This document shows positions 32,723 through 45,035 of a stretch of DNA of 64,000 nucleotides, one piece after another. Position numbers and translations under genes: made by a program. Source of the stretch: Corynespora cassiicola. Its lineage: Eukaryota > Ascomycota > Dothideomycetes > Pleosporales > Corynesporascaceae. The notes beneath the pieces were generated by a model. That model saw nothing but the letters and a program-made list of their open reading frames with translations. It was not told the origin of the DNA and made no database searches. The first letter of the stretch is position 1. Each line of letters starts with the position of its first letter. Location: the NCBI GenBank assembly GCA_022059125.1, contig JAEUWY010000005.1:1178001-1242000 (forward strand), written 5' to 3'.

Positions 32723-34988
32723 TCAGGCCTTGCCGAGCACTGTCTTCTCCAGGGGGTTCGGTCGGATTACAACAACCGTCTCCAGTTCTTGGTTAGAGTC
32801 TTGGGATCCGGCGCGGAAGCGCTGCTGCGACTCCCCGCTCTTGGTCGATGCAGAATCGGGCTTCATTTGGTCGGAGCCGTGCCCAAAGCGGGAGGCAAGG
32901 GACTGGCTTGCCGTCACAAACCACGGCAGTCTCCCGTGTGGCTTGACTGGTGTCGTCTGTCAGCGCTAGGTTACGAGATCGGGTGACAGCGATGAACTTA
33001 CTTGTCCAGTATTCTCGTTGATCCTCATCGTCGGGGACAACATAACCACGGGTAACAAGTCTCGTCACCCATATCATTCCGTTCAGGGCTGTGTATGTCA
33101 TGAGGCCGGCAATCAGGCCGTAGGCGGCGCTGTAGCCGAAAGGAATGAACATGACCGTGACAAAAGCGGGGACGGCATCTCCGATGTAGTTCCAGTTGAT
33201 TGTGACAACTTGACGCATCATCAAGCACCCAACCTATGGTTCTGTCAGATAAAGTTTTCTCTTGATATTCCCCGACAAGTACTCACCAGGACCAGGGTGC
33301 ATCCAGTAGCCCATGGTGGGATAGAAGCGAAGATGGGCGAGAAAAACATGGAAATGAAGAAACAGATCCCGCACGTCATTGCAGTCAACCCAGTCTTGCC
33401 GCCTTCGGCGATGCCAGCGCCAGACTCAATGAAGGCAGTTACTGGGGAGCAACCAAGGAGCGCACCAATAGAAATGCAGAAGGCGTCGGTGCAGTAGGCG
33501 AGAGTCGAGCGTGGGAAGTCTCCAGTCTCAGGATCGACCACGCCAGAGAATCGCGCCATGCTGTAGAGAGTGGCTGTACAGTCAATGATATCCACATAAA
33601 GAAAGGTGAAGAGAGCGAGTGCAAAATGGGATGGTGCTTTGGTGACGTCCCAGTCAAGCGCGTTAAGCGTGTGGTCGATTGGGTGAAAAGACGCGACTTT
33701 CTTGAAGAAGTTAAAGCGGTCGTCGCCTTCAGGGGTGTGGGGGAAGTAGGTGAAGGAGGTCCCACGCCTGCAATTGAGTTCAGTAATCTGTTCCAGACCG
33801 CGACATGCATATCGCTACTTACGGCCAAGATATGATTGACACCAGGGCAATGCCGACAATCATTGCGCTCTTGACCTTGTATGACATCAGATAGGCCGTG
33901 AAAACGCCTCCGCAGAAGATGCCAATCCACATCTGCGAAGAAGTTAGCAGGTGCGCGTGTCGCAGCAGCGCATTTAGCCTGCAGTAGTGTGCTTCGACTT
34001 ACTGTGGGGGAGGTCATTTTGTTGCTCGTGCAGAAGCCATCCTCATCCCTGAAGGCTTCTGGACAGCCTGCAATCTCGAGTGGCGTAGACTTAGCGCCTG
34101 TAATGGCACCGATGCCTGCAGAGTAGCTGAGGCCGATTTCTGCAAGAAACAGTCCAATGCCGCATGCAGCCGCAATCTTCAAAGACACAGGAATGACTTT
34201 GACAAGCCATTGGCGCATGCCGATCAGCGAGAGGAATATGAAAACGAACCCCTCAATGAAGACGGCAGTAAGGGCTAGGTTGTCTAGCTTGGGTTAACCA
34301 TTGCCCGCAGGTTATGCGGAGTTGTGCAACTCACAGGAAATGATACCACTTCCGTGGAAGCCCACAATCTGGTAGGCAAAGTATGCATTCAAGCCCATGC
34401 CAGGCCTGCAAGAGGGTCAGCGAGCTTTCGTAATATCGAGGGGCGTTCTAAGGACGTACGCCAAGCACACAGGCATGTTCGTGAGGAAACCGAACAAAAA
34501 CGAACTGAAGCCGGCGATGGCAGCCGTGGCAGTGATCAAATTTCGGTTCAAGTCTTGGGTACAGGCAAGATATTCTTTGTTGTCGGTGCACAGCGCATCG
34601 CTGGGATCATTGCATACGCAATTTCCCCCAGTGTCGGAGAGGATCGAGGCCTTGGAAGGTTAGCGACAGCTCATATGAGCGGTATGGGAACGCACGTTGA
34701 CAGCAATGATATATGCCCTTCGCGGTGTCAGTGAGGATATTTCGCGTTATCTGTCAAGAGGAAAGCTTACATGGTGAAGAAGGTTGTGAGGCCAGCACGT
34801 ATCTCAGTCGTAAATCTAGCATTCTTGATCTCTTGATCCTTCCAAGTACGTGAGCCAGAGCGCCCTAGAAAACCGAGAAACTGCACGGAACATACATGTC
34901 CAGAGCCTTCGAGGCGGAATATACGCCCAAAGGTTGATGCGCCCATGGAGGCATTGACCGAGTTGATTGCTCTACGAATGGCGTCCAT
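32723..34988 (-). CDS. Purine permease, AzgA type (hypoxanthine/adenine/guanine:H+ symporter)
   Basis: Ten exons (34988-34896, 34838-34771, 34717-34696, 34650-34460, 34405-34335, 34283-34003, 33932-33823, 33767-33287, 33233-33002, 32946-32723) join in frame to about 590 residues, close to Aspergillus AzgA. The protein should be a plasma-membrane proton symporter for hypoxanthine, adenine and guanine. Diagnostic stretches are [30 protein letters not shown], the Cys-rich [55 protein letters not shown] and [20 protein letters not shown]. About 12-14 hydrophobic spans can be read. Exon 3 is a 22-nt micro-exon. The tail is hydrophilic and Ser/Gln-rich. The first in-frame ATG is used. Confidence 0.92.
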
Positions 34989-36579
34989 GGTGATGGAGAC
35001 TAGAAGGAGTAGATCTCTTGTTGGCGTCTCCAAGTGTATGTGAAACAGCAGAAGGGCAGCTGCACAATCCGGAAGGGAGGGACCCTCAGAGGCCGGCTAT
35101 ATGAATACTTGTCCAGGGCACAGCAGAAGCAACCAAAATGCAATAACGGGCGTCCAATAAAGGGAGCCTCGAATATAGATGAGGTTGACAAGACAAAGAT
35201 GTTGGTGCTCATACCATGGATGAGGCCGTGTAAGAGTTGTTAAAGGGAAGTCCACTTTGGGAGGCCCAGGCTTTCAAATAAAAACAAGCGATGCACGGTA
35301 GAGCAGGAGGCTGCAGGCAGCATCAAGCCATCAAGTGAAAAGAGAGGGGGAGATGCGGCAACGGGTTGTCACCCGTACCTGACAGCACCGACTGATGGCC
35401 GTGAATAATCAAGGTGCCACGGCGCCTTTCCACAACGGCAGGGCGCATCTGCAATGGATGCGTTGCGGTGGAGACCTGTCCTGTTGAACTTGGTCATTTT
35501 GCAAGGGAGGCAATCGGCCCAAGCTTGTGCCCTTGGTGGCTGCGGGTAGCGAGTCAGGGGGTACCCTCAGGGCAGAGAATCGCCGTGGCTGCTGGCCAGG
35601 AACGAACAGCGTCGATCAGACACGCTCTGGACCTGATTTGGGCTGGCGGGAACACTCATCCCTGACTAGCCTCGCAGATGTACACCCCTCGCGAAACGGC
35701 CGACCTGGTAAACTCTACACATCGTCAGGGCAAAGTCATGGAGTGCCGCCTGGCCCCGGCCCTTTGCCGCTCGGCTTCGTCAGCTTCCGCGCTATCTTTG
35801 CTTCTGAGATGAGGTATGATGGCGTGGCCGGTGATTCTCGTTGCAGACGAGAAGCAGGGCTTCACCAAACATGTCGTTCCGCTAGACTTGCCTCCGTGCC
35901 TAAGGCAGGTTTGGCTGTCTCAGATCACCAGCGAGTGCGTGCCTTTCGGCAGCGACATATGGCCACAGGACCATTGTGCACCTGCATCTGACCGCAATTG
36001 AGCCATTGAAACGCCCATGGGGGACCCAGCCAGAGACAGGTCGAGACGAGGGCGTTCAACAAGCTAGCCACCATATCAATGTCGTATGACCTTGGGTTTA
36101 CTTTTTTCGCCAGTGCCTTTGCAATCTGAGCAGAGCTGTGCCACCCCACACGCGTAGCCCACGTGTGAATCGAGAACCCTACTGTGAAGGCAAGCTGACG
36201 GGCCCCCACGGGCCGCTGGGCGGCCTCTGCTTCGTGCAGCAGGGTACGACAGATCTTCCATGCTAGCTCGCCCGTGTCCCTAATCTCGAAGCCCTTCCCA
36301 GCAATCCTTCGACAGACCAATAAAGCCACAGGCGGGGTGTGCAACCACCTCCGTCCCTAGATAGTGCTGTAAAAAGAGCCGTCGTGCAGCCCCTCCAGGC
36401 GGGTGCGACACGACCATCCCAGCTTTCCGGTCGGTGTCTGACTATTATCCTCGAGGCCTGATATCACTTAGTGTCTGTTAATTTCTATGATACTCCAGTT
36501 GGCCGCTCGTTCTGCCCCCACTGCTCTTGTAGCCTAGTATATTCGCGCCCCGTCCGCCAGTGTCCACTCCTCATCAGCT
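34989..36579. other. Divergent intergenic region, no gene recognised
   Basis: This 1.6 kb stretch lies between the AzgA-type gene (-) and the methyltransferase-like gene (+). It has ORFs of up to 154 codons (35527-35991 +, 35925-36344 -), but they overlap, lack motifs and are not supported as genes. It may carry long upstream regulatory sequence. Confidence 0.45.
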
Positions 36580-38543
36580 ATGTTCTCTGCCGATTTATCC
36601 TGGACCGATCCGGACACGGAGAAGGTCGGGGAGCGGAGGGAGAGGATTGCCAGGGAACGCTCCGGATCTTCGGCGACGCCTTCCGTCAAGAGCTCTAAGA
36701 GCTCGCGCAGTTCAGTACCCGATGACCGAGAGCTGTGGTGGACAACGAGCTTGAAGAAGGCAAAAGCTCTCAAGCCAACCAAGAAAGCCCGACCCGAGAC
36801 AAGTCGTAGCACGAGCCATACACACCACACGCGCAGACCGTCGATTCCCCTCCCACAGGCCCTAGAGATCGATGCGCACGATTTACGAGACCCGACACTG
36901 CAGCCGGCTTGGACATATACGACTACGCTCTCCCCAAAGCTGCCTTCTGGCGCATCTCTAGATCCCCCCGATTACGAAGTACCAGAGTTGGAAGGTGATA
37001 TATCTTCACGATATACAAACTCAAGTGCGTCGCGCTCTTCTCGTAAGTGTCCTCGTTGCTCTGGTTTCATCACTGGGCTGACCGATTTCTGCACTCAGAT
37101 GAGCGACAATGGGCACTGAAGCCTACTGGGAGGGCTAGGGTTATTGACGAAATCCATGAACTCCAGCAACTGAGTCCGAGATCCTTTGTCGCCCGCACAA
37201 CACGACGGAGCACCGAAAGCGCTGAGCCAGAAGAGCGCGCGGAGACGCCAAGCCCGAAAGATGAGAAAAAGAAGAAGTAAGTGGTATCCGTCATGGCTCT
37301 GGTACGAGCACAGGCTAAGTTGAGGAAGAAACTATTCTGTCAAGATAGAAGGATGCCTGGATTTCGATTCACTCAAGCTCAAAGACCTGCCAGCGGATGG
37401 CCTGGCGGAGCTTCCGGGATCGAAAAAACAACCGTCATATGCGAGTGGACTGGCCGATGCGGATATGGTAGCCTGGAGACCGCCTTCGACCTGGGATATA
37501 TCCCTAGGCAGTACTGCCGATCACAGCAAGCAGCTTCCGCCGACTCCGGAGCACGACATTGCCGTCGCGCACAGTAGCTCCGTCGAAGCGACACATTTCC
37601 AGCGATTCATCCGAAGGATGGGGAGTGCAGGCCCAAAGATTATCCTTGATCGCATGAAGGAAGAATGGCGCGTTCCCTTGAATGAAGAGGCAGACGAAGA
37701 GTGGGCATTGGAGAAACAGCTCTGGGTGTTGACAGCATTCCAGCTCCTTCTGTTGAATGCAGGCAAACCTGTTGCCTCCCCTGAACCTCAGTGCAACACT
37801 GGAAAAATCCTGGAACTTTATGGCAACCTCTGTAAGTTGAAGTCCCGCACGTGCCATAGATCTGGCTAACAGTAGTGCTAGCTGAGGTGTATCAACTGTC
37901 TGCCATGCACCCGAGGCAGAAGGTGCATTACCTTACCGCCAGGCCACAGCAGCCGATTCCGCTCCCGAAGAACGTTGCATACTTGACCGTAACGCAGGAG
38001 GGAGCGGTGCCTTTTCCGTTTCCCGACTGTGCATTTTCGCATATACGGGCATCGACGCTCCCGTCGCTAATTCCGTCGGCGAAGCTACCACAGCTATTCC
38101 GAGAGTGCTACAGGGTCTTAGCACCGGGCGGCATCCTCGAAATCCGGATCATGGACGCTGCGCCCATACGTAAAACGGCCGGGCCCAAGATGAGATCCTG
38201 GATCGAAGATAGGCTGTCCCTCAACCTGGAGCGGCTATTCCGCTGCTCAAAACCCTGCTTGCTAGTCCCTGGGTGGCTGACGGAGGCTGGCTTCGACTTG
38301 TCTACTCCTTCAGATCAAGATCAAACGCTCAAACTACCATGCGCAGCGACTGAATCAGCCTGCGTCGACGACGAGCTCTCGATGCGTGTTGGACGAGCGC
38401 TCTGGAAGGATATCTGGGGAGGCTTTGTTGATGACCTTCCAGGAGAGCCTCGCTGGTGGTGGGAAGACGCAGAAGTCATGCACGAGTGTCTGGAACACAA
38501 GACTGTCTTTGAGTGTGGGACGATCTTTGCGCACAAGAAGTAA
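36580..38543 (+). CDS. Methyltransferase-like protein lacking a clear SAM motif I
   Basis: Four exons (36580-37042, 37099-37276, 37329-37831, 37882-38543) give about 601 residues. The first 300 are disordered, rich in Ser, Arg and Lys (RERIARERSGSSATPSVKSS, KALKPTKKARPETS). The C-terminal part looks like the second half of a class I SAM-dependent methyltransferase: FPDCAFSHIRASTLPSL, then LPQLFRECYRVLAPGGILEI and RIMDAAP, the post-motif region of Methyltransf_11 proteins. Where motif I (usually xLDxGCGxG) should be, I read ILELYGNLSEVYQLSAMHP with no glycine-rich loop, so SAM binding is doubtful. It ends FECGTIFAHKK. The exon 2/3 junction uses an AAG acceptor. The function is unknown; a pseudo-enzyme is possible. 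Confidence 0.72.
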
Positions 38544-39061
38544 CTACCACTACCACTGTTAATACTGGGAGGGTGTTGGTTGGTGGTCCAACAGGCTCGG
38601 GGCCCGTCGGATACCGATGGCGCGTGTCGTGTACATTTATCTCTCATTTGCGCGGTTTCTTTTGTTCAGGCAGGACGATACCAAGGCTAGCGATAATTGA
38701 TGGAGGCGTTTTCTACCTTTCGAAACGTATACCCAATGGAGCCGGTCTCGTCGCGTGGGGTGATGAGGTGACCTCGAGACGGCGAAGCGGTGCGGCGCGG
38801 CGAGTGAAGGACCGCGGGTGTCGCGTCGCAGCTCACGTGAAGACGCATCGTCCTTCTAGACCCGCAGATGTCGTCCGTGCGACAGCACTCGTTTCAACCC
38901 CAAACGCCTCCTTCGCTACAAAAGAAGCCATTCTGCAAGAACGCCGTCGGTAAGCCCGTCAGTTCAGCTCGCCCCTTTGCTCCTCTCGCCTTCCCCTCCC
39001 CCCTCTCACTCCACCTCGCCCGGATTCCCTGGAACCGTCCTGCGCCGGCAATCGACTTACA
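38544..39061. other. Intergenic region, no gene recognised
   Basis: About 0.5 kb between two genes on the + strand. A short ATG-initiated frame begins at 38868 but does not splice in phase to the next gene. The C/T-rich tract 38980-39015 is typical of fungal promoters just upstream of the start codon. Confidence 0.5.
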
Positions 39062-39915
39062 ATGTTCAGCAAGCTCACGACTAGGATTGCGCTGCATAAG
39101 GCCGGCCTTGGAGATGTCAAGGTTCCCTCGTTGCCCAAGGAGACCACATGGGGAAGTGGGAACCTGAAAAACAAAAGCGGCGACAATGCATCCGACCCTG
39201 AAGGGAACGGCTTCGCAAACCCCTTTGCCAACGTGCAATGGGGTGTCCCGAAGGCGTTCGCCAGCTGGCAGACCCCTCCAGCGCCACCCACCAATGTGCG
39301 CGAGCCACCAATCGTGGGCGATAGGGTGCAGAACAGCACCAAGCTGAAGTTTCCCGCCATCGACGGCCGCCCCTGCATCGTCTTCTTCATGCGGTACTGC
39401 GGGTGTCCATGTGGGTACCCCTGACAAACATGTGCAATCGATGGATCAATCTACTGACTCGGTCTGCAGTCACCCAGAAGCTGTTCCTTGCCATGCGCTC
39501 CCTGGCGAACCGCCAGACCTCGATCCACTTTATTGCCGTGTCGCACTGCACCCAAGAAGCCACAAAGGATTGGGTCAAGAAGCTCGGCGGTTCCTGGAAC
39601 GTCGACATAATCGTTGACGAGAAACGGGAACTGTACGCCCTGTGGGGGTTGGGAATCTCAAACTGGGGCCACCTTTTGCACCCTAGGAACGGCTTCAATC
39701 AGTACATGCTCGGCAAGAAAGAGGGCAATTGGGGCCAGCCCGTGGGAGAGGGCGCCTGTCGGTGGCAGACGGGAGGTGTGTTTGCTGTAGATGAGCGGGG
39801 CATCATGAAATGGGGAGGTCCGATGAACAGTGTAGACGAACAAATCCTGTTCGAGGACGGAATCAAAGCGCTCGGCTTCGGCGGATCTTTCGGAAGCCAA
39901 TCCGGAGTCTTTTGA
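39062..39915 (+). CDS. Peroxiredoxin-like (AhpC/TSA family, PRXL2-type) protein
   Basis: Two exons (39062-39410 and 39470-39915) give 264 residues. A thioredoxin-like fold is indicated by PCIVFFMRYCGCP at the exon junction, continuing FTQKLFLAMRSLANRQTSIH then FIAVSHCTQEATKDWVKKLG and SWNVDIIVDEKRELYALWGL. The cysteines at 113 and 115 sit where AhpC/TSA and PRXL2 proteins carry their redox centre, here as C-G-C. The fungal members of this group are small cytosolic or organellar proteins with presumed thiol-peroxidase activity; few are tested. The first 90 residues form a Gly/Pro-rich extension starting MFSKLTTRIALHKAG, which could act as a targeting segment (inference). Confidence 0.82.
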
Positions 39916-40717
39916 TCCAAGGGATGGTATTGAGGCATTGTGCGTTCTTGCGGCTGTCTTTTTCTGGCATTTCCATGGCATTTTGCATCGAGCGGCATTT
40001 TGGAGTTCTCGTTTTTCTATATCCCAATCATCAAGAGGTCATCGGCTCAGTTTCTTGTTTTAGATGAGGTCACAATATCACTCTTGAATTATCACCCCAC
40101 ATCTATAGGCGCTTGAATGTCTTTGATTCCGGCTTGATATCAACAAACCTCTGGGCTGCTCTTAGTAGCTACTTTATTACATGTATAAAAGAGAGTGAAA
40201 GCGTTCAGAATAGCTCCCTATCTATAGAGCTCTTCTCGACCTCTCGATTTATCAAACCTTTAGGTATATATCTAATTTGGAAACACCGTTACTATCGTCC
40301 CCCTTTAATATTGTATTTGTATCGCTTCATCCAGTCCACTGTCAATATCAACTAGTTCAGTTAATCAAGCCCCAAATCCTGCCAAGATGCAGTTGCCCGT
40401 GCTTAGGGTTACCCCGCATCCTGCGCGAACGTGGGGTCAGAATAGGCACAGTGCAGCTTTGTACCCCTTCTACTTTACTATATTGCAATTCTCCCATCTC
40501 TGTAACTTTGGACAAACATGGGGTCAGCCAGATGTGGGGAAGATTCGCTGCGAAACAGGTTAGATGCTGAACACACTTGATAATATGCTGCAAGCCATTA
40601 CTTTTGGAGAGGAAAATAGTTTTGGCCCCAAGTCAACATAGTCTTGTTTTCTAAACCTCCCTCGCTACCGATTGCATCTTTTATTTCGGCTCATCCTATA
40701 CTGTCGCATATTCGGCA
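39916..40717. other. AT-rich intergenic region
   Basis: 0.8 kb with low GC and many stops; short ORFs only. It marks the left border of the oxidoreductase block. No repeat family was recognised. Confidence 0.5.
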
Positions 40718-42043
40718 ATGTACCCGCAAGAACCCTTTGTCATCGTGGTTGGCGCTGGCCCATCGGGATTGCTGTTAAGCTTGTTGCTGGCGCGAGCTAA
40801 AATACCAGTCACTCTGGTTGAGAAGGCCAGCAAGCTAGACTCTCAGCCACGGGCGACCCATTATGCAGCACCAGCAGCCTCTGTTTTGCGGCGTGCGGGG
40901 GTTGTTGACGAAGTGGCCGCCAGAGGCTTCTTTCCAAACAAGCTGACTTTCAGGACACTCCAGAATGAAGTCTTAGGCGTCGTAGACCACACTATCATAT
41001 CAGAAGATGAAGAGAGGCTCATTTGCTTGCCACTCAACGAGCTTGGAGAAATCTTGCTAGCAAGACTTCAAAACGAGCCTTTCGCTACCATTCTGTGGGA
41101 CCACGAGGTAATGGCAAACATCAAGGACGACAACGGGGTCGGTTTCATCGTTGTAAAAACTCCTGAGGGAGAAAAAGAACTCCGAGCCCGTTATATCGTT
41201 GGTTGTGACGGTGCCAACAGTCAAATTAGGCGAGGATTGTTTGGCGATTGGGAATTCCCAGGGAAGACCTGGGATGTCCAAATTGTGGCAACAAATGTGA
41301 GAAACTGCTCCGATACCTGCAAAGTGTGCTTTGGTATTGATAACAGCAAAAGGCTTACTACGATTTCGAAAAATTTGGCTACCAGAATGCTAATTTTATT
41401 ATCGACCCCGAGCACTGGCATATGGCTTCGAAGATCACACAAGATGGGATGTGGCGTGTCAGCTACGGTGTCTCTGCAAGTCTGACAAAAGAAGAAATAT
41501 TAGAACAGAGGGCAGAGAAGTGGCAAAAGATGCTCCCTGGAAACCCGCTCCCCGAGTCGTACAAAATCACCAACTTTAGCCCTTACAAGGTGCACCAAAG
41601 ACTTGCAAAGTCCATGAGAGTTGGTCCTTTTATTCTAGCCGCAGACGCTGCTCATCGTAAGTCCTATTTACAACAAAACAGAACCCTAAATTGATGCTGA
41701 TCAATCGATAGTCTGCAATCCCTTCGGTGGCCTTGGCCTCACAGGCGGCATTGTAGATATCGGTGGTCTTTTCGACTGCTTGTACGGTCTGTACCATGGC
41801 AAAGCCGACGATACCATCTTGAATGTGTATTCCAAGATAAGATCCGAGAAGTACAAACAATTAATCGATCCAGTTTCGAGCTCTACTCTTCTCGTCATGC
41901 AAGATGGAGACCCGGGAACTGTAGCTCAACGTGATCCGTTCTTGAAGGCAATCAACAACGTTGATAGTGATTCCAAAATGAGAGAAATCATTGGCGGAAT
42001 CAAAGCGATTGAGTATGATTTTACGCAGCACTATACAGTATGA
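40718..42043 (+). CDS. FAD-dependent aromatic-ring monooxygenase (PHBH/UbiH-like)
   Basis: Three exons (40718-41296, 41353-41656, 41712-42043) give 404 residues. A group A flavin monooxygenase that uses NAD(P)H and O2 to hydroxylate phenolic or polyketide-like substrates. Motifs in order are the dinucleotide fold VIVVGAGPSGLLLSLLLARA (residues 8-27), the DG motif YIVGCDGANSQIRR and the GD motif [20 protein letters not shown], the last split by intron 2. It lacks the C-terminal thioredoxin-like domain of phenol hydroxylases and is short for the class, nearest to PHBH-fold pathway enzymes. It is the first of a run of oxidoreductases (two P450s and an SDR follow). The substrate is unknown. Confidence 0.9.
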
Positions 42044-42782
42044 GCAGTTACCGCATGAAAGGTGGCAGATCTGTTTAGTTATATATGTGGGGGACTGCCG
42101 ACACAGAGTAGGCGACCTGATTGGCAGTCTTTGACAACGCATTCAATTCGGATATCAATAAAGGAGAATAACAAAAAAATCATTTATATGAACCCCATTC
42201 TATTCTGTATTCGAAAATAATCTTTTTGGACTATCTCTGCCTAAGAGAAATGAGATATGGCTGTATTAAGCATATGTTAAGCGATACATCATTTGGATGA
42301 TGGCTGCCACAAAACCATCAAACACCGCCAGCGAGTAGCCATATCAGTCAGATTCAGATAAATGGAACTGAATTCGTGTTTTGTAACAGTATCCCAACAG
42401 ACAGCCAGTACCTCACCCAGTGCTGTGTCTGTGCATGCCCTCTCAAACCACTTGGAGATATAGTTCCAAGCAGTTTTCCCTATTTTCACTTTTCCTCAAG
42501 ATTTTGGCTGCATTAACGGCGCTTTTCAAGTCATATTTACGTTGCTGTGAGCTTTCTGTTGGATGTAATATGTCAAGACCCAGTGCGCCCATTCCTTCTT
42601 TGAATTCCTCTAATAAGTGCAATCTAGTCACTCTGCATATATTCTCATTATATTTCAAGCATCACAGTTTGTTTAAATAAAATCCATGTCACGGTTGAAG
42701 AAAACGCATAGTAATAAACTTAACATCTAGCTATGGTGTAACACTAGGTAGTTCGGAAAAGCCTTCAAATAGGATTATCATT
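42044..42782. other. AT-rich convergent spacer
   Basis: 0.74 kb between the ends of the FAD monooxygenase (+) and the first P450 (-). It is AT-rich and contains two overlapping minus-strand reading frames described separately as a possible gene fragment. Nothing else was recognised. Confidence 0.5.
42289..42658 (-). pseudogene. Possible decayed coding fragment, unknown origin
   Basis: Two minus-strand frames overlap by a few codons. The upstream one starts with an ATG at 42658 and contains LEEFKEGMGALGLDILHPTE and KYDLKSAVNAAKILRK. The downstream one continues IGKTAWNYISKWFERACTDT and ALGEVLAVCWDTVTKHEFSS, then stops at 42289. The amino-acid make-up of both halves looks protein-like, as if one frame had been broken by a small indel near 42480. 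I cannot name the family; the C-terminus of a fungal regulator is one thought. Chance open frames in AT-rich DNA remain likely. Confidence 0.22.
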
Positions 42783-44544
42783 CTAGTAAACGGTGTTTAC
42801 AGCTTCTTCACAGTCCCTGCGCACAAGCTCGGCGTGAGCCAAGCTCCTTGGAGTTACCTTGACCGCAAACGGTGCTGTATGCTTCGTGATTTGAGGTATT
42901 GTCATTGTGTCAATCGGCTGCCCCGGTACTTCGGTGAAATCGAAACAATAGAGTAGGCGCGCGATAGCAATCCACACGTTCATTTCTCCAACTTTCCAAC
43001 CAGCGCATACCCTACGGCCTGAAAGATGAATGTCAGAGGAGTACTGAAACAGAATTGAAAGCGGAAGGCAATGCAGTGGCTTACCTGGTCCGAAAGCCCA
43101 GTGTCCCTTCAACGCATTCTCTTCCTCGCCATTCAAGAACCTCTCCGGCCAAAATCTTTCAGGCTCTTTATATTCGTTTGAATCCAAAGCAATTGCCCAA
43201 GCATTCCAGGTGAAGACAGTTCCAGCAGGGAATCGATAACCTTCATATTCATCGTCCTTGATCAACATGTGCGGCGCGCCAATTTCTGCAATGTTTGGCC
43301 TCCAACGGAAGCCTTCTTTGACAACACCATTGATGTACTTCAGCTTTGATTTGTCACTCCACTGCGGTAACCGTTCGGCGTTGTAGCCGCAGACTGCGTC
43401 CAAGTGCTCTCGGGCCCTCGCTACCCAGTCGGGGTAAGTCACTGCACCAGCAATGATCTGACCGATCGTCACTCGAGAAGTATCGCTCCCAGCTTCCATA
43501 AGAGAGCCCAAAGTGAAGAGCTTCTCTGTTTCGCTCATAGATTTGACCTCTTCGCTCTCCAGGAAATCGGTGACAAAACATTGGCGTTGGGTACCCTTTC
43601 TGATCCTCTCCTCGCATTTCGCCAAATTGCGCTTGTAGACACTAGAAAGATATTTTAACAGTGTTCATCGGAAATGTCTGCTTGTACTGACTTGATTGTT
43701 TTCTCAAAAATACGTTCTCCGCGTGGGCGCCACCACTGTAGGCGTTTGGGAAGTTTGCTGAGAACCGGGAAACCATCAACAATGTTGACTCCAGGCTGCT
43801 GATTCTCCAAGAAGAGTTCCAGCGTTTCGAAAAGCTCGACAACATCGGGGTCATCTAGCACGGATCGACACCCGAAGACAACGCTCATGATGACCGAATT
43901 TGCGTATCGGCCATTCGCTGACCACCACCTATCTGGCTTCTCCAGATAATCCCAGCATAGATGCTTTGACTCGAGATCCTGAAACGGCATGAAAACATCA
44001 TCTTGGCGCGCCGTCAAGACCCTATGCATAATCTTCCGTTGCAATTTCCATTTGCTGTCGTAAGGCATGAGCACAATTCTCGAGCCGCCAGACATGATAT
44101 CTTGGGTCATGGGAAATTTCGGCCGCGAACTGTAGAGCGCTGCACGGCGCTCCAAGAGATCATTGACCGTTCGGGAGGAATTCAGGAAAACCCATGTAGT
44201 ATTTCCAAACTTGCATGTAAACCTGGAACGTTTGTTAGCACCGCCATTCTCCAGTTGTTTTTTTGTCGAACAGCTTCCGGGATGCCACTACAAGCGGCCG
44301 CGTACATTTCTCCGTATTTTTCGGCCATCTTTTTCGCCCATGGCCCTTGCTGTAAGGGTGGTAACTGGAAAGAGTTACCGAAAAATGGTACACCAGGTAT
44401 TCTGACAGGAAGTTTGTATTTCTTATCGAACTGCCAGCGTTGAAAAAGCCATGTCGCTATTACAATTGCAGCGGATATGAAAGGGATGAAGGTAATGGTA
44501 AGCGGCTCCGGGCTTCCTTTCGTCTGTCGCAGCCAATCAGGCAT
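42783..44544 (-). CDS. Cytochrome P450 monooxygenase (microsomal, CYP64/CYP620-like)
   Basis: Four exons (44544-44306, 44222-43692, 43641-43085, 43018-42783) give 520 residues. It has an N-terminal membrane anchor (ITFIPFISAAIVIATWLF) and a hinge (PVRIPGVPFFGNSF). The I-helix oxygen-binding site is AGSDTS, the K-helix ExxR is EGFR, and the haem loop FGPGRRVCAG places the haem-ligating Cys at about 447. The split of that loop by intron 3 is clean. It should sit in the ER and take electrons from P450 reductase. Overall flavour (RRAALYSSRPKFPM) is that of fungal secondary-metabolite P450s related to O-methylsterigmatocystin oxidoreductase. The ATG at 44544 starts the protein. It is divergent from the next P450. 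Confidence 0.92.
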
Positions 44545-45035
44545 ATTGTTTGATGCAGAGTGGCCCACAACAAGCGTTAAAGAGTGCTAGAAGGTCTTGA
44601 TCAAGTTTGTGGTAACGGGATGTCGCTGGCGTTGCGATATTCTAGCTCTAAAGCTTACTTATTTACCGATTTGTCCAATACGGGACCGTCCAATGCCATC
44701 GATGAACTTGCAAATGTATTTAGTGGGGTATCTTCGTGGCCTGAGGGGTCTAACCTGTGCGGGGTGTCGGGTGTGGGTGTGGGGTGACAAGCTCTTCTAC
44801 AGGTAGGGTTGACTATGCGGGGGTTACCCCATGTTTACTCCATCGTTTCCAAAAGCCAGTGCGCCTTGTTTTCTCCCTGCCTTGTGAAATTTTCGTCCAT
44901 AATATCCGATTATTGGGAAGGGCAATAGACTATACGCACCGTGCGTTTTGCACATGTACCAAGGTCGTTGTCCACTATATCTTTTGTCTTCCCTATCTCG
45001 CCACACTCCCTGTAACCTCTGGTCAGTTTCCCGCC
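44545..45035. promoter_or_regulatory. Bidirectional promoter between two P450 genes
   Basis: 491 bp separate the ATGs of two divergently transcribed P450 genes, so their promoters share this DNA and joint regulation is likely (inference). A G/T-rich run lies at 44756-44790. I could not assign a specific operator. Confidence 0.55.

Noticed and set aside
35925..36344. Minus-strand ORF of 139 codons upstream of the methyltransferase-like gene
   Set aside because: No recognisable motif; it overlaps another ORF on the + strand and is probably chance.
38868..39167. Upstream ATG as an additional 5' exon of the peroxiredoxin-like gene
   Set aside because: Its donor near 38951 is out of phase with the only acceptor near 39068; ATG 39062 gives a typical family N-terminus.
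44757..45035. N-terminal extension of the second P450 from an upstream non-ATG start
   Set aside because: The extra residues are not P450-like; ATG 45036 lies just before the membrane anchor.
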